Below, in pieces: positions 23,873 through 31,869 of a stretch of 32,972 nucleotides of DNA (its first letter is position 1; each line of letters opens with the position of its first letter). A program made the translations under genes and the position numbers. Source of the stretch: Verrucomicrobiota bacterium (GTDB lineage Bacteria > Verrucomicrobiota > Verrucomicrobiia > Methylacidiphilales > UBA1321); NCBI GenBank assembly GCA_013286145.1, contig JABDGH010000023.1, positions 1 to 32,972 on the forward strand, read 5' to 3'. Under the pieces are notes generated by a model. That model ran no database searches. It saw only the letters and a list, made by a program, of their open reading frames with translations, and was not told the origin of the DNA.

Positions 23873-25276
23873 TCATTCCAGCCGCAAAGGCATCCCTTCC
23901 ATGTCCTTGTCGGGAGGCAAGCCAAACAGGCGGAGGATGGTTGGTGCCATATCGATGAGACGTGCCCCGTCAAAATTCAAGGGAAGCCGTACCTCCCGCT
24001 TGATGTCATTGGACGTACGGTAAATTAAAATACCGTGTTCGGCATGGTTTGCATCATCGGGGCCAGTATCATTTTCAAAGGTATGGATGCCGTCATGACC
24101 GACGGTGCCAATTGAACGCCAGTGGAGTCCTCCGAAGTAAACGAGCAGATCGGGCGCAACGCCATTGATCGTCCGGTAAAGATCCTCCGGACGGTGGATT
24201 TGGGTGGTAATCGGCTGTCCTTTTTCATCGGGAATGGTTCTTATTTTTTCCGCCAACTCGTCACGCAGTTTTTCATACTCGGCTATCTCGACGATTCCCT
24301 GGGGTTCGCGTCCCCGAACATTCAGGAGGATGCGCCCGTAATAACCCCCATCTCCCCATGCCCTGGTTTTGCTCCAGTCGATCTGTACCTTGGAGAGGGG
24401 CGTGGGAGTGGAGGGTTTTTCCTTGAGATGCAAATAGCCTTCCTTGATCAGCCAATCGTTGATGCAGATGCCGCCATCCATCCGTTTCGCGCCGTGATCG
24501 GAAACAATGAAAAGATGGGTTTCGGGCGGAAGCTTTTCCAGTAGCTCACCCAGTTTCGTATCCAGAAATTTGTAATATTCAAAAATGGCCTGCGCAAAGC
24601 GATGTCCCGGTTCGTAGGCGCGATGCTTGGGATCCAGGTAACTCCAGAAAGCGTGATGAATCCGATCCGTTCCCATCTCAACCATCATGAAGTAATCCCA
24701 CGGTTTGCTTTTGAGAAAGTGAAAGGCCAGCTTGAACCGTTTTTCGGTCATTTCGTAAATATCGGCCAGAATCTTGTCCTTATTGTCGGTGCGAAAATCG
24801 CGCACATCGAGCATGTAATCGCCTACCGTTTCCTTGATCTCCTGTTTGAGTTCCCGGGGGTAAGTGTAATCGCATTCAGTATTGGGAGTCAGAAAATCGC
24901 CGACAAGACAGCCGTTCACCGGGAAAGGCGGATACGTTTGGGGAACTCCGATCAAAACGACTTTTTTCCCGGCCTCGCTCAGGTAATCCCACAGGCGCTT
25001 GACCTTGATGGAAGTCGAGGTTGCGATGCTAAGTTTGTCATAGCCATGGTCGGTGCGATTGCGAAATCCATAGACGCCGAGCGTTCCCGGGCTGTGGGAA
25101 GACATCATGACGCTCCAGGCGGGAACCGTAATGGGCGGATCACAGGATCGTATCTGGCCATGACGCCCTTCCTGAATGATCCGTTTGAAGTGAGGCAAAT
25201 GGTCGAGCCAGGGACCCAGGATTAGAGTCGGTTCCGCACAATCTAATCCGAGAACAAAAACCTTGGGTGCTTTCAT
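23873..25276 (-). CDS. Alkaline-phosphatase-superfamily phosphodiesterase (type I PDE/NPP-like), copy 2
   Basis: The 467-residue enzyme begins VFVLGLDCAEPTLIL, with metal ligand Asp12. The nucleophile candidate is Thr50 in DPPITVPAWSVMMSS, followed by SPGTLGVYGF, where the usual Gly-Lys-His-Gly His is replaced by Leu. Metal residues Asp204 and His208 lie in MGTDRIHHAFWSY, and SDHG is at 259-262; NHAEHGILIY near 430 gives the last ligand. A conserved tail motif (LIDMAPTILRLFGLPPDKDMEG) ends it. The fold is the same as the 11910-13625 product but about 100 residues shorter, and the phrases are closer to the bacterial 'predicted AP superfamily' branch. It is convergent with tolC, so separately transcribed. 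No signal peptide; probably cytoplasmic. Substrate unknown. Confidence 0.82.
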   Translation of the reverse strand: MKAPKVFVLGLDCAEPTLILGPWLDHLPHFKRIIQEGRHGQIRSCDPPITVPAWSVMMSSHSPGTLGVYGFRNRTDHGYDKLSIATSTSIKVKRLWDYLSEAGKKVVLIGVPQTYPPFPVNGCLVGDFLTPNTECDYTYPRELKQEIKETVGDYMLDVRDFRTDNKDKILADIYEMTEKRFKLAFHFLKSKPWDYFMMVEMGTDRIHHAFWSYLDPKHRAYEPGHRFAQAIFEYYKFLDTKLGELLEKLPPETHLFIVSDHGAKRMDGGICINDWLIKEGYLHLKEKPSTPTPLSKVQIDWSKTRAWGDGGYYGRILLNVRGREPQGIVEIAEYEKLRDELAEKIRTIPDEKGQPITTQIHRPEDLYRTINGVAPDLLVYFGGLHWRSIGTVGHDGIHTFENDTGPDDANHAEHGILIYRTSNDIKREVRLPLNFDGARLIDMAPTILRLFGLPPDKDMEGMPLRLE

Positions 25277-25344
25277 GAGGGTATTAATTTTCTGATAAGC
25301 AAGTAAGCTATTGTCCCTTATCGAGATAATGACCTTTTAAGGAC

Positions 25345-25372
25345 TTGAATAATAGCATTCTCTCAAGATAAT
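25345..25372 (+). promoter_or_regulatory. Candidate sigma-70-type promoter of the autotransporter gene
   Basis: TTGAAT (25345-25350) and GATAAT (25367-25372) are separated by 16 bases and lie about 80 bases before the autotransporter start. Both boxes deviate from consensus by one or two bases. Other spacings in this AT-rich region are possible, so this is a suggestion only. Confidence 0.3.
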
Positions 25373-25454
25373 TAGAGGTTGACTAAATTCAAGAAATCCC
25401 GAAGCCTTTAGGGGCTTACATAGGAGATGGGAGTGAGCAAATAAAGGAGATCAA

Positions 25455-28400
25455 ATGAAGAAATTTACTGAAGCTGTTAATACCAATGTTAAGGGCGCTC
25501 GATCACTTGCGAGATTTGGATTGTGTCTGCTCGTAATAACGATTTTTTCCTCCACGGGTTTTGGTGCCGCGAATGATTGGAACGGTAGTGTCGGCACCAA
25601 TTGGGGCACCGCTGCAAACTGGAATGCACTGCCAGCCAACGGAGCCGATCTTAACTTTGGTCTTCTGTCTGCCACTAACACCACATCCAATAACAACAGT
25701 CTCACCAGCATCGATTCGATTACTTTTCAGGGAGCGCAAGCCTTTAAGTTGCAGGGAAACGCCCTGACTCTTGGTACGGGTAATGGCAGTGGCACGGCTA
25801 TTACCAATAACTCCAGCCAGACCCAAACCATCAGTTTTGGCGGCACGGGGCTTACCCTTGCAACTGGCAACCAGATCCAGCGGTGGATCGCCGCTACCGC
25901 CGGTTTGAATGTCACCTCCAAAGTGGTTTTGAATGGGACATCCCTTGGTCTTCATGGTACCGGAACGATCACTCTCAGCAGTGCCATCTCCGGCAACGGT
26001 AACTCCAATCAGACTGGCTCTATTGTTATCGGCGATTTTGGCGGAGTGGGACATGTGGTTCTCAGCGGCAATAATTCCGGCCTCAATGCCCCCGGCAGCG
26101 GCAACCCCTATTCAGTGAGTCTTTTGGCGGGTTCCCTGACCATTGGTAACGTCAATGCCTTGGGTACCGGCGCTTTGCTGGTCGATCACTCCGGTAATAA
26201 TGGAGCTCAGGATACCCTGGGTACGAGTGGCAATTTTAGCATCGCAAACAATATCGACACGAGAAACAGCTTCGTGTTTGCGCCCACGGGCACCTTGCAG
26301 ATGAAGGGTAGTTTCACCCTCGACACCTCGAAAGGCATCACGGACTTCACTTTCAGCAGCAATACCGTTCAGCCTACCAATAAAGTTGATTTTAACGGTG
26401 TGATCCAGGAAACGGCTGCATCGACCGTCACCCTGAGTGGTGGTGGACGCTTCATCTTTTCCGGGGCCTCCGCCAATACCTACACGGGATTGACAACCAT
26501 AACGGGTGGCAGCCAGCTCGATTTGAGTAAAACCGGCGGAGCACTCGCCATCCAGGGTGACTTGACCGTGAACAGCGGTTCCAAGGTGCAGCTCATAAGC
26601 AGCAACGAAATCAATACGGCTTCCACCGTGACCATGAACGGCTTCTGGGATTTCAACGGCAACAGCCAGACCGTCAAGACTCTTACCGATGATACCACCG
26701 GCTCAGGATTTTTACGGTTCGGAAATGGTGGCGAATTGATAGTTAATGGTTCCACCAACAGCTCTTTTTCGGGCGTTATTCAAGATGATGGCGCTGAAGC
26801 TGGGGTGCTCGAGTTCGATAAACAAGGTTCCGGCACGTTGCTCGTGAATGGTAATAATACCTATACAGGTAGCACGAAAGTGGAAGCCGGGGCTCTTCAA
26901 GTCGGCAGCAATAACGCGCTGGGTACAGGCAACGTTTCCGTGATTGGCGGAACCCTGAGCACCGATGGTGTTCAGCAAAATATCAATGTTGGTGGCACCT
27001 ATAGCGAGACCGGGGGCACGCTGGCGCTGAAACTTTTGACCGCAACCAACAACAGCAACGAGAAGTTGGTTGTGACGGGCGCGGCAGCTTCCACGCTTGG
27101 GGGTAATCTCGCGATCAATGGCAACAATCTGACCGTGACGCCCAACCTGAGCTACGACCTGGCGAGTTTTACGAATGGATATACCGGCGTGTTCAACGCC
27201 AGCATTACCAATTTGAATACGGCTGGGTATCTCGCCGAGTACGACTATACGACGAACGATGTGACCCTTACCTTTCTCCAGGCGCTCGGTGGCCTAAACG
27301 GCCTGACACCCAACCAGCATTCGGTGGGCACCTATATCGATACTTTTGCCCCCAACGCGCCCGTGATTGGCGGCAACTTCCAGACGTTGGTAAACAATAT
27401 TTACCTGCTGTCGGGTAGTCCCGGTGCACTCGGTTCGGCGCTCGATCAAATTTCTCCGCAATCGCTGCAAATCTGGCGCCACATCGCCTTTGATAACCCG
27501 ACCTTTGTCAACCAGATGGTCGGGAATCACCTGGCTGGATTGCGCGATGGAGTGACTGGCTTTGACGGCAGCCAGTTGACTTACCTCGATGCGACGCTCG
27601 ATCCCCAGATGTCCCAGGTTAAAAGCCGCTTGCTGGCTTGGAGCCCGATATCCACTGCGGGGATGGTCAGCGATATGGCGGATCCCGTCATGGCTGGTGT
27701 CAGGATGAACGATCCCAAGGATCTGAAATCGTGCAGCATGTGCGAACCGCAGAATAGCTGGAGCACCTTCATTGCCGGCAACGTGATCCTGGCTGACTTG
27801 AGCCATGACATCGACATGGCCCACCAGAACTATACCACCGGCTCGATCACGGCGGGTGTCGATTACCGCATTGATCGTAACTGGACTGTGGGCGGATTGA
27901 TGGCTTATGGCCATACGGACGCCACGCTCGACCATATTGGCAGCACCACCACCGTTGACAGCTACTCGCCCGGAATTTACGTCAGCTATGCCGACCAGGC
28001 GGGCTGGTACGGCAACGGCCTCGTCTCCTATGGCTATAATAGTTATACCGAGGATCGCAATATCCAGATCGGCGCTCTCACCGGCACCAATCACGGAGCG
28101 CCGCAGGGCAACCAGTATGTCGGCAATCTCAACGGCGGCTACGAATTCAAGGAAGGTCATTGGAAAATCGGGCCGGTGGCTGGCCTCCAATATGTCAACC
28201 TCGGGGTCGACTCTTTCACGGAACAAGGCCCGACGGCGCTTAACGTCCAGTCCCAAAACACGCAATCCCTCCGTAGCCAGCTTGGCTTTGCAGCGCGCTA
28301 CGCCGGGCATGTCCAGGGCTGGTTCGGTTCCTTTAATCTCACCCCCCATTTCAGCGCCACCTGGCAACATGCGTATCTCAACGAAGATGGCGGCATCACC

Positions 28401-28598
28401 AGCCAGTTCAACCAACTCGGCGTGGGTTCCTTCACCATCCAGACCACCCGCACCAGCCGCGACTCGGCCTTCATCGACCTCGGTATTGATGCTCAAGTCG
28501 AGGATGACATCACCCTCTTTCTCGACGATCAGACCCAGGCCGGACAGGATCACTACTTCGCCCAGTCCATCCAGGGCGGCCTCAAGCTTGGATTTTAA
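25455..28598 (+). CDS. Autotransporter with beta-strand-repeat passenger and outer-membrane barrel
   Basis: The 1047-residue protein has a long signal peptide (about 1-38, basic start, core FGLCLLVITIFSS), then NDWNGSVGTNWGTAANWN, a typical passenger opening. The passenger is rich in Gly/Asn/Thr/Ser and includes autotransporter-associated repeats: FSGASANTYTGLTTITGG and LLVNGNNTYTGSTKVEAGAL, the latter followed by GSNNALGTGNV. A helical linker (about 640-720, ALDQISPQSLQIWRHI) leads to the C-terminal barrel (about 770-1047) ending GGLKLGF with terminal Phe, as in type Va autotransporters. AAAGGAGAT five bases before the ATG is the best ribosome site in the window. The product should be a surface beta-helix, possibly adhesive; no protease or lipase motif is seen. 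A 516-codon antisense frame is considered a shadow. Confidence 0.92.
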   Translation: MKKFTEAVNTNVKGARSLARFGLCLLVITIFSSTGFGAANDWNGSVGTNWGTAANWNALPANGADLNFGLLSATNTTSNNNSLTSIDSITFQGAQAFKLQGNALTLGTGNGSGTAITNNSSQTQTISFGGTGLTLATGNQIQRWIAATAGLNVTSKVVLNGTSLGLHGTGTITLSSAISGNGNSNQTGSIVIGDFGGVGHVVLSGNNSGLNAPGSGNPYSVSLLAGSLTIGNVNALGTGALLVDHSGNNGAQDTLGTSGNFSIANNIDTRNSFVFAPTGTLQMKGSFTLDTSKGITDFTFSSNTVQPTNKVDFNGVIQETAASTVTLSGGGRFIFSGASANTYTGLTTITGGSQLDLSKTGGALAIQGDLTVNSGSKVQLISSNEINTASTVTMNGFWDFNGNSQTVKTLTDDTTGSGFLRFGNGGELIVNGSTNSSFSGVIQDDGAEAGVLEFDKQGSGTLLVNGNNTYTGSTKVEAGALQVGSNNALGTGNVSVIGGTLSTDGVQQNINVGGTYSETGGTLALKLLTATNNSNEKLVVTGAAASTLGGNLAINGNNLTVTPNLSYDLASFTNGYTGVFNASITNLNTAGYLAEYDYTTNDVTLTFLQALGGLNGLTPNQHSVGTYIDTFAPNAPVIGGNFQTLVNNIYLLSGSPGALGSALDQISPQSLQIWRHIAFDNPTFVNQMVGNHLAGLRDGVTGFDGSQLTYLDATLDPQMSQVKSRLLAWSPISTAGMVSDMADPVMAGVRMNDPKDLKSCSMCEPQNSWSTFIAGNVILADLSHDIDMAHQNYTTGSITAGVDYRIDRNWTVGGLMAYGHTDATLDHIGSTTTVDSYSPGIYVSYADQAGWYGNGLVSYGYNSYTEDRNIQIGALTGTNHGAPQGNQYVGNLNGGYEFKEGHWKIGPVAGLQYVNLGVDSFTEQGPTALNVQSQNTQSLRSQLGFAARYAGHVQGWFGSFNLTPHFSATWQHAYLNEDGGITSQFNQLGVGSFTIQTTRTSRDSAFIDLGIDAQVEDDITLFLDDQTQAGQDHYFAQSIQGGLKLGF

Positions 28599-28930
28599 AT
28601 GATGTCCTAACCTGGCATCTTTTTCTAAATGGTTTTTCTTATTTTGCTTAAATAGACTGGTTGGCTTATTTGGGGTGCGGGGCGACGGATAATTCCGTAG
28701 AAATTTAAGGCAGCCAGCATGATTAAGCTTTTTAAGCATTGCGGCGACTTGGGCCTGGGAATGAGAAAGGCGTTTTGGGGATGTGCGCAAAACTTGAGCC
28801 GAATGGGTGAATTCGGTGTGGGGATGCGAGGGTGGCCTGTTCATGATGCGATGATCTTACCTCATCTGCGAAAACCCCGGTAGCTCTGCATTCCCTATTT
28901 GGCCTACAACGCTTAAAATCTTTGAGGCGG

Positions 28931-28999
28931 TGGCTGAAGATTGACGGAATTACGGAATTAACGGAATTTTTTGGACAGGATTAACAGGATTGGCTGAAG
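28931..28999. repeat. Short direct repeats (TGGCTGAAG pair, ACGGAATT tandem)
   Basis: TGGCTGAAG at 28931-28939 recurs at 28991-28999. Between them ACGGAATT occurs three times with 0-1 spacer bases, followed by GACAGGATTAACAGGATT, itself a tandem of ACAGGATT-like units. Arrays of this kind arise by slippage and are common in intergenic DNA of environmental bacteria. Confidence 0.5.
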
Positions 29000-29100
29000 G
29001 GAAAATCCCATTGCCTTTAAAATCAATTTAATCACTTGGGTGTAATTGCTCGAAGCTTGCTTCGGATTATGGGTAGCCCGAGATCGCCGGGTGGAAGAGA

Positions 29101-29175
29101 AAAAGGGGACAGGCACGCCGCAGCCTTGAATTTCGCCCAGGGTCTGCAATCTTGTCTCCGTGCCTGTCCCCTTTT
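29101..29175. repeat. Inverted-repeat pair of REP-like element
   Basis: AAAAGGGGACAGGCACG (29101-29117) and its exact reverse complement (29159-29175) flank 41 bases. The arms share GGGG-CAGGCA with the core family, here with an extra A (GGGGACAGGCA). Paired REP units in inverted orientation (BIME-like) are typical of sequences mobilised by REP-associated (RAYT) transposases. No transposase is in the window. Confidence 0.65.
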
Positions 29176-29636
29176 CTCAAATTTAAAGGATAAGTTTTGC
29201 TTGGACATAGCAGGAATGGTCGCAGCCATGACCGACGTTCAATCCGGGTGTTGAGAGTGAAAAAGCTCCCACAACATTCTTGGTTAACCGGGACAGCGGC
29301 ACGAGGCGGGCAAGTCGTTTGGCTGTTTAGTTTGATGTAGGTGAGCTTGGCGTCCTTCAATGGTCGTATGTTCGTAGCCGAGAAGCCGTTTCAGCGTTTA
29401 TTTTTTGTTGGCACTTCTGGTGCTATGGTTGGCTTGTGGAGTTCACTTCGTTCATAAGGACTAATCCCGCCATCAGGTATTTTAGGGCTTTATTTTTCAT
29501 AATGTTCAATGACACAGAGGCGATTGACGCATGTAATCAATTTGTTTGTTTTGCCCACCGTTTGCAGCAGTGGGATCAGTATTATGTGAAGGATCATCCC
29601 ACAGCCGTTTCGAGTCTGTAACCGTTCCGCTATTAG

Positions 29637-30128
29637 TTACTTGGATCCCGTTTCGGCAAATGCTTTTACTTCGCTTTTTCGCTGAAGAAGTCTTTGAATT
29701 TTACTTTTATCCTGTTCGGATTTCCCTTGAAAATAGGCGTCTTTGTTTGCTGCGTTATCGAACTCCTTGAGACTATCATCAAGAATCTTTTGATAAAGCA
29801 CTGTTGCATGAAGCGCTCCTGTGCGGTCTCCATTACGTGTAAGCTGGAGCAAGTTGCTAACATAAAGCGATGATAGCCTTCTGGTGTACACTTCTCGATT
29901 TAAAATCTCGCTGATGAGTATTCGATTAGCGGCAACAGAATTATCCAAAATCATTTTCTTAACAGTCTCATACTTATCAGGCCCTAAGTGATCGGGAGAA
30001 AAATTACCTCCGATAACCGTTAAAACTGCCTGTTTAATGGTGGCGTCATCCGATTCAGTAGAGACCGCGATTTGCATAGTCAGTAAGGCTAGTAGTCCTA
30101 TTAGTGCTGGCAGCATAAAGATTTTCAT
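29637..30128 (-). CDS. Small exported protein following protease-like gene; candidate immunity/inhibitor
   Basis: The 163-residue product starts at ATG 30128, 2 bp after the stop of the HExxH gene. The longer frame from 30227 runs into that gene and is rejected. A signal peptide (MKIFMLPALIGLLALLTMQIAV) leads to a soluble helical protein of about 140 residues. It has DATIKQAVLTVIGGNFSPDH, then KYETVKKMILDNSVAANRIL, and a Lys/Gln-rich end. No known family is recognised. Its location outside the cytoplasm, small size and coupling to a protease-like gene fit an immunity or inhibitor protein; a chaperone or accessory factor is an alternative. No Shine-Dalgarno precedes it, consistent with coupling. 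GC is low (about 40%), unlike the glycan locus. Confidence 0.7.
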   Translation of the reverse strand: MKIFMLPALIGLLALLTMQIAVSTESDDATIKQAVLTVIGGNFSPDHLGPDKYETVKKMILDNSVAANRILISEILNREVYTRRLSSLYVSNLLQLTRNGDRTGALHATVLYQKILDDSLKEFDNAANKDAYFQGKSEQDKSKIQRLLQRKSEVKAFAETGSK

Positions 30129-30137
30129 AATTAGTAG
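30123..30137 (-). repeat. 15-nt junction repeat of cassette 2 (stop-start coupling)
   Basis: On the minus strand CTACTAATTATGAAA spans the last Tyr codon and TAA of the HExxH gene and the ATG of the following small gene. It is identical to 31855-31869. It contains no ribosome binding site and places the start 2 bp after the stop. Confidence 0.75.
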
Positions 30138-31366
30138 TTTTGTATAAGTGTGTTGCCTGTCGTTGCCGAATTTGTTCCTATTCCCGATCCTATCGGAAAC
30201 CTTCCAGTACGTCCCTGTCTGAGCCAATCCGTGGGCGTTATCGTAATTGCCTGAATACGTCGATAAATCCTCACATCGGGTAAGGTAACTCCAAATGAGT
30301 CAGGCGGCTCGGTGTTGAATGGGAAGTACTGCTGGGTAGCCGTGGAATCGTCAAAACGATTATAAAGCGCGTGAAATAACTCGTGGGCTAAAGTCAGGTC
30401 GTTAATATCCAGAGCATTATTGATAAAAATAAAATACCTGTCTCCTAAAGTGACGTTCGTTCGTTGGGCTATTGTTGTATAAGCATTCGCACCTCCAAGC
30501 GGCAGAATAATAACGGTGAGAGTATTATCTGCCGTTATAGGTATCAGATCGTTTAAGATCGCGGCCTCTTGAGTCGTGTTAGCTGAGCCTTGATAGGTCC
30601 CATCCATAGCAAGTGCTGCCGATGGAATGGCTCTTTGTACATTTGAGCCTTGATTTATTTTCAAGCCAACTTGAGTCCAAAGGTCTTGGGCAGAGGAAAA
30701 TAAAGAGTTGATATATGTCGATGTTCCATAAGGTTGAGGAGGATTACTGCCAACTGCAGGAGCTAGGTAGTTAACAATATTGACCGTTAATTGTTTTCTC
30801 TTATCCGGCCCGGGATCGTTGGAGGTGTCGAAGATGGGGACGGAAGCGGTGGCTTTCTGCGCTCCGGTGATGGGCATGGTATAACTAAAGCACATTTTGT
30901 CGCCGAGCGCAGCACGGCGGAGGCGATGATCCGCCGCGCCCTGAACGGCAGTTCCGGTGCCAACCAAACCAGTGTTGGGAGCAAAGTTATTGTCCACATC
31001 GTCGGCAACGAGCATGAGCGCCTTGGAAACAAACACACCCGTGTTCGTTCCCGTCTGGGTCAAGGTGACGGTTGACGTCCCCGGATGATCGTCATCGGTG
31101 CCGTCCGATTTTTGCGTGTACCAGTCGGCGGTGATGGTTGAGCCGGTCGCCTTGGTATCTTTGATACGCAGGTAAAAGCGGCGGCTGTCGCAACCGATAA
31201 AGTTGGTCGATTCGCTGTTGTCATTGATCACGCCGGTCGGTGTGTTCGTATTAAACGCATGATCCCATAATCCAAAGCGGACATACTTGAGAACGGTATC
31301 GGAATCATCGACAGCATGATTGGTGTTGGTATCTTCCACGACCTGCATGGGCAGCGGCCATAACAT
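30131..31366 (-). CDS. Orphan cassette: partial core plus HExxH metallopeptidase-like C-terminal domain
   Basis: The 411-residue product has two dissimilar halves. Residues 1-190 are a Thr/Asp/Asn-rich beta-type region (EDTNTNHAVDDSDTVLKYVR, then FYLRIKDTKATGSTI and SKALMLVADDVDNNF). From about 195 the rest resembles a compact metallopeptidase with LAHELFHALYNRFDD, HExxH at 328-332; Glu329 would be the catalytic base. A third zinc ligand is not identified. There is no signal peptide at the ATG (31366), and the frame runs only about 12 codons further upstream to a stop, so this looks like a truncated core joined to a C-terminal tip. GC falls from about 57% to about 40% near 30800. A small exported protein gene follows after 2 bp. 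Candidate orphan toxin tip; a degraded secreted protease is the alternative. Confidence 0.6.
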   Translation of the reverse strand: MLWPLPMQVVEDTNTNHAVDDSDTVLKYVRFGLWDHAFNTNTPTGVINDNSESTNFIGCDSRRFYLRIKDTKATGSTITADWYTQKSDGTDDDHPGTSTVTLTQTGTNTGVFVSKALMLVADDVDNNFAPNTGLVGTGTAVQGAADHRLRRAALGDKMCFSYTMPITGAQKATASVPIFDTSNDPGPDKRKQLTVNIVNYLAPAVGSNPPQPYGTSTYINSLFSSAQDLWTQVGLKINQGSNVQRAIPSAALAMDGTYQGSANTTQEAAILNDLIPITADNTLTVIILPLGGANAYTTIAQRTNVTLGDRYFIFINNALDINDLTLAHELFHALYNRFDDSTATQQYFPFNTEPPDSFGVTLPDVRIYRRIQAITITPTDWLRQGRTGRFPIGSGIGTNSATTGNTLIQNY

Positions 31367-31392
31367 GACAGCATGGCACGCAATATCGGTTT

Positions 31393-31860
31393 TTATTGAG
31401 ATTTATCTTCGTCTGGAACAGGAGAATGCTTTTGAAGCAGTTCTTTAAAACGGGTCTGATCTAGCGGGACTGATTTATCACGTGCCTGAGACATAATTTT
31501 TTTGATCGTAGCTTTGTCCTCAAGATAGAGCGAGATGGACGAAGTTTGTCCAGTAACATGTAGGGTAACAGCAATAGTTTTTCCTTCTTTGTAGGTATCT
31601 GACAGATGAGGAACGAGTAGATTGTAAACCTCCTGGAAAGAAAAGCTTTGCTTTGGCGCTTTAGCAACGTCCATTGGATTAGAGCCGTAAATGAGTGATG
31701 CCGAGCCGTCTGGATATATATTCAACATCCATCCTTTATGAGAAAGTAAACCAATTTTTGTTACTTGATCAAAGCTTGGAATAGCTGGATTGGCTTGGGC
31801 TATAAGCATCGAGGAAATGATTAAGATGAAGCACGATATTGCTGTATATGTTCGTTTCAT
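31393..31860 (-). CDS. Small exported protein following transglutaminase-like gene; candidate immunity/inhibitor
   Basis: The 155-residue product starts with a signal peptide (MKRTYTAISCFILIISSMLIAQA, cleavage near AQANP). The mature part of about 130 residues is predicted mixed alpha/beta: FDQVTKIGLLSHKGWMLNIYP, later GKTIAVTLHVTGQTSSISLYL, and a Gln/Lys-rich tail. No family is recognised. It begins 2 bp after the stop of the transglutaminase-like gene, with no ribosome site of its own, so translation is probably coupled. Together with the analogous 29637-30128 gene it forms the second half of a repeated cassette. Sequence between the two small proteins shows no clear similarity, as expected for immunity proteins matching different tips. 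A periplasmic inhibitor or immunity protein is the best guess. Confidence 0.7.
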   Translation of the reverse strand: MKRTYTAISCFILIISSMLIAQANPAIPSFDQVTKIGLLSHKGWMLNIYPDGSASLIYGSNPMDVAKAPKQSFSFQEVYNLLVPHLSDTYKEGKTIAVTLHVTGQTSSISLYLEDKATIKKIMSQARDKSVPLDQTRFKELLQKHSPVPDEDKSQ

Positions 31861-31869
31861 AATTAGTAG
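31855..31869 (-). repeat. 15-nt junction repeat of cassette 1 (stop-start coupling)
   Basis: Identical on the minus strand to 30123-30137, at the same place relative to its genes: end of the transglutaminase-like gene and start of the next small gene. The shared junction suggests that both cassettes were made by duplication or recombination at a common site. Confidence 0.75.

Larger units (their letters stand above)
28599..29636. other. About 1 kb repeat-bearing non-coding region
   Basis: No convincing gene is seen between the autotransporter and the first protein of the toxin-like locus. It holds a partial copy of the dispersed motif (GGCATCTTTTT at about 28616), short tandem ACGGAATT units at 28944-28967, the direct repeat TGGCTGAAG at 28931 and 28991, a CGAAGC-TT-GCTTCG hairpin at 29051-29064 and the inverted pair at 29101-29175. 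A 39-residue frame at about 29502-29621 lacks supporting signals. It looks like a graveyard of small mobile or REP-like elements. Confidence 0.55.

Noticed and set aside
24602-25225. 207-codon plus-strand frame opposite the second phosphodiesterase
   Set aside because: The minus-strand product has complete metal-site motifs; this frame has none.
27294-28844. 516-codon antisense open frame across the autotransporter barrel
   Set aside because: It lies opposite a well-supported barrel domain with terminal Phe, has no recognisable domain, and its composition follows from the codon bias of the sense strand.
28931-29175. Possible CRISPR array
   Set aside because: The repeats are only 8-17 bases, irregularly spaced or inverted, and there are no cas genes.
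29502-29621. 39-residue frame in the non-coding region before the toxin-like locus
   Set aside because: No ribosome site, no recognisable features and inside a repeat-rich stretch.
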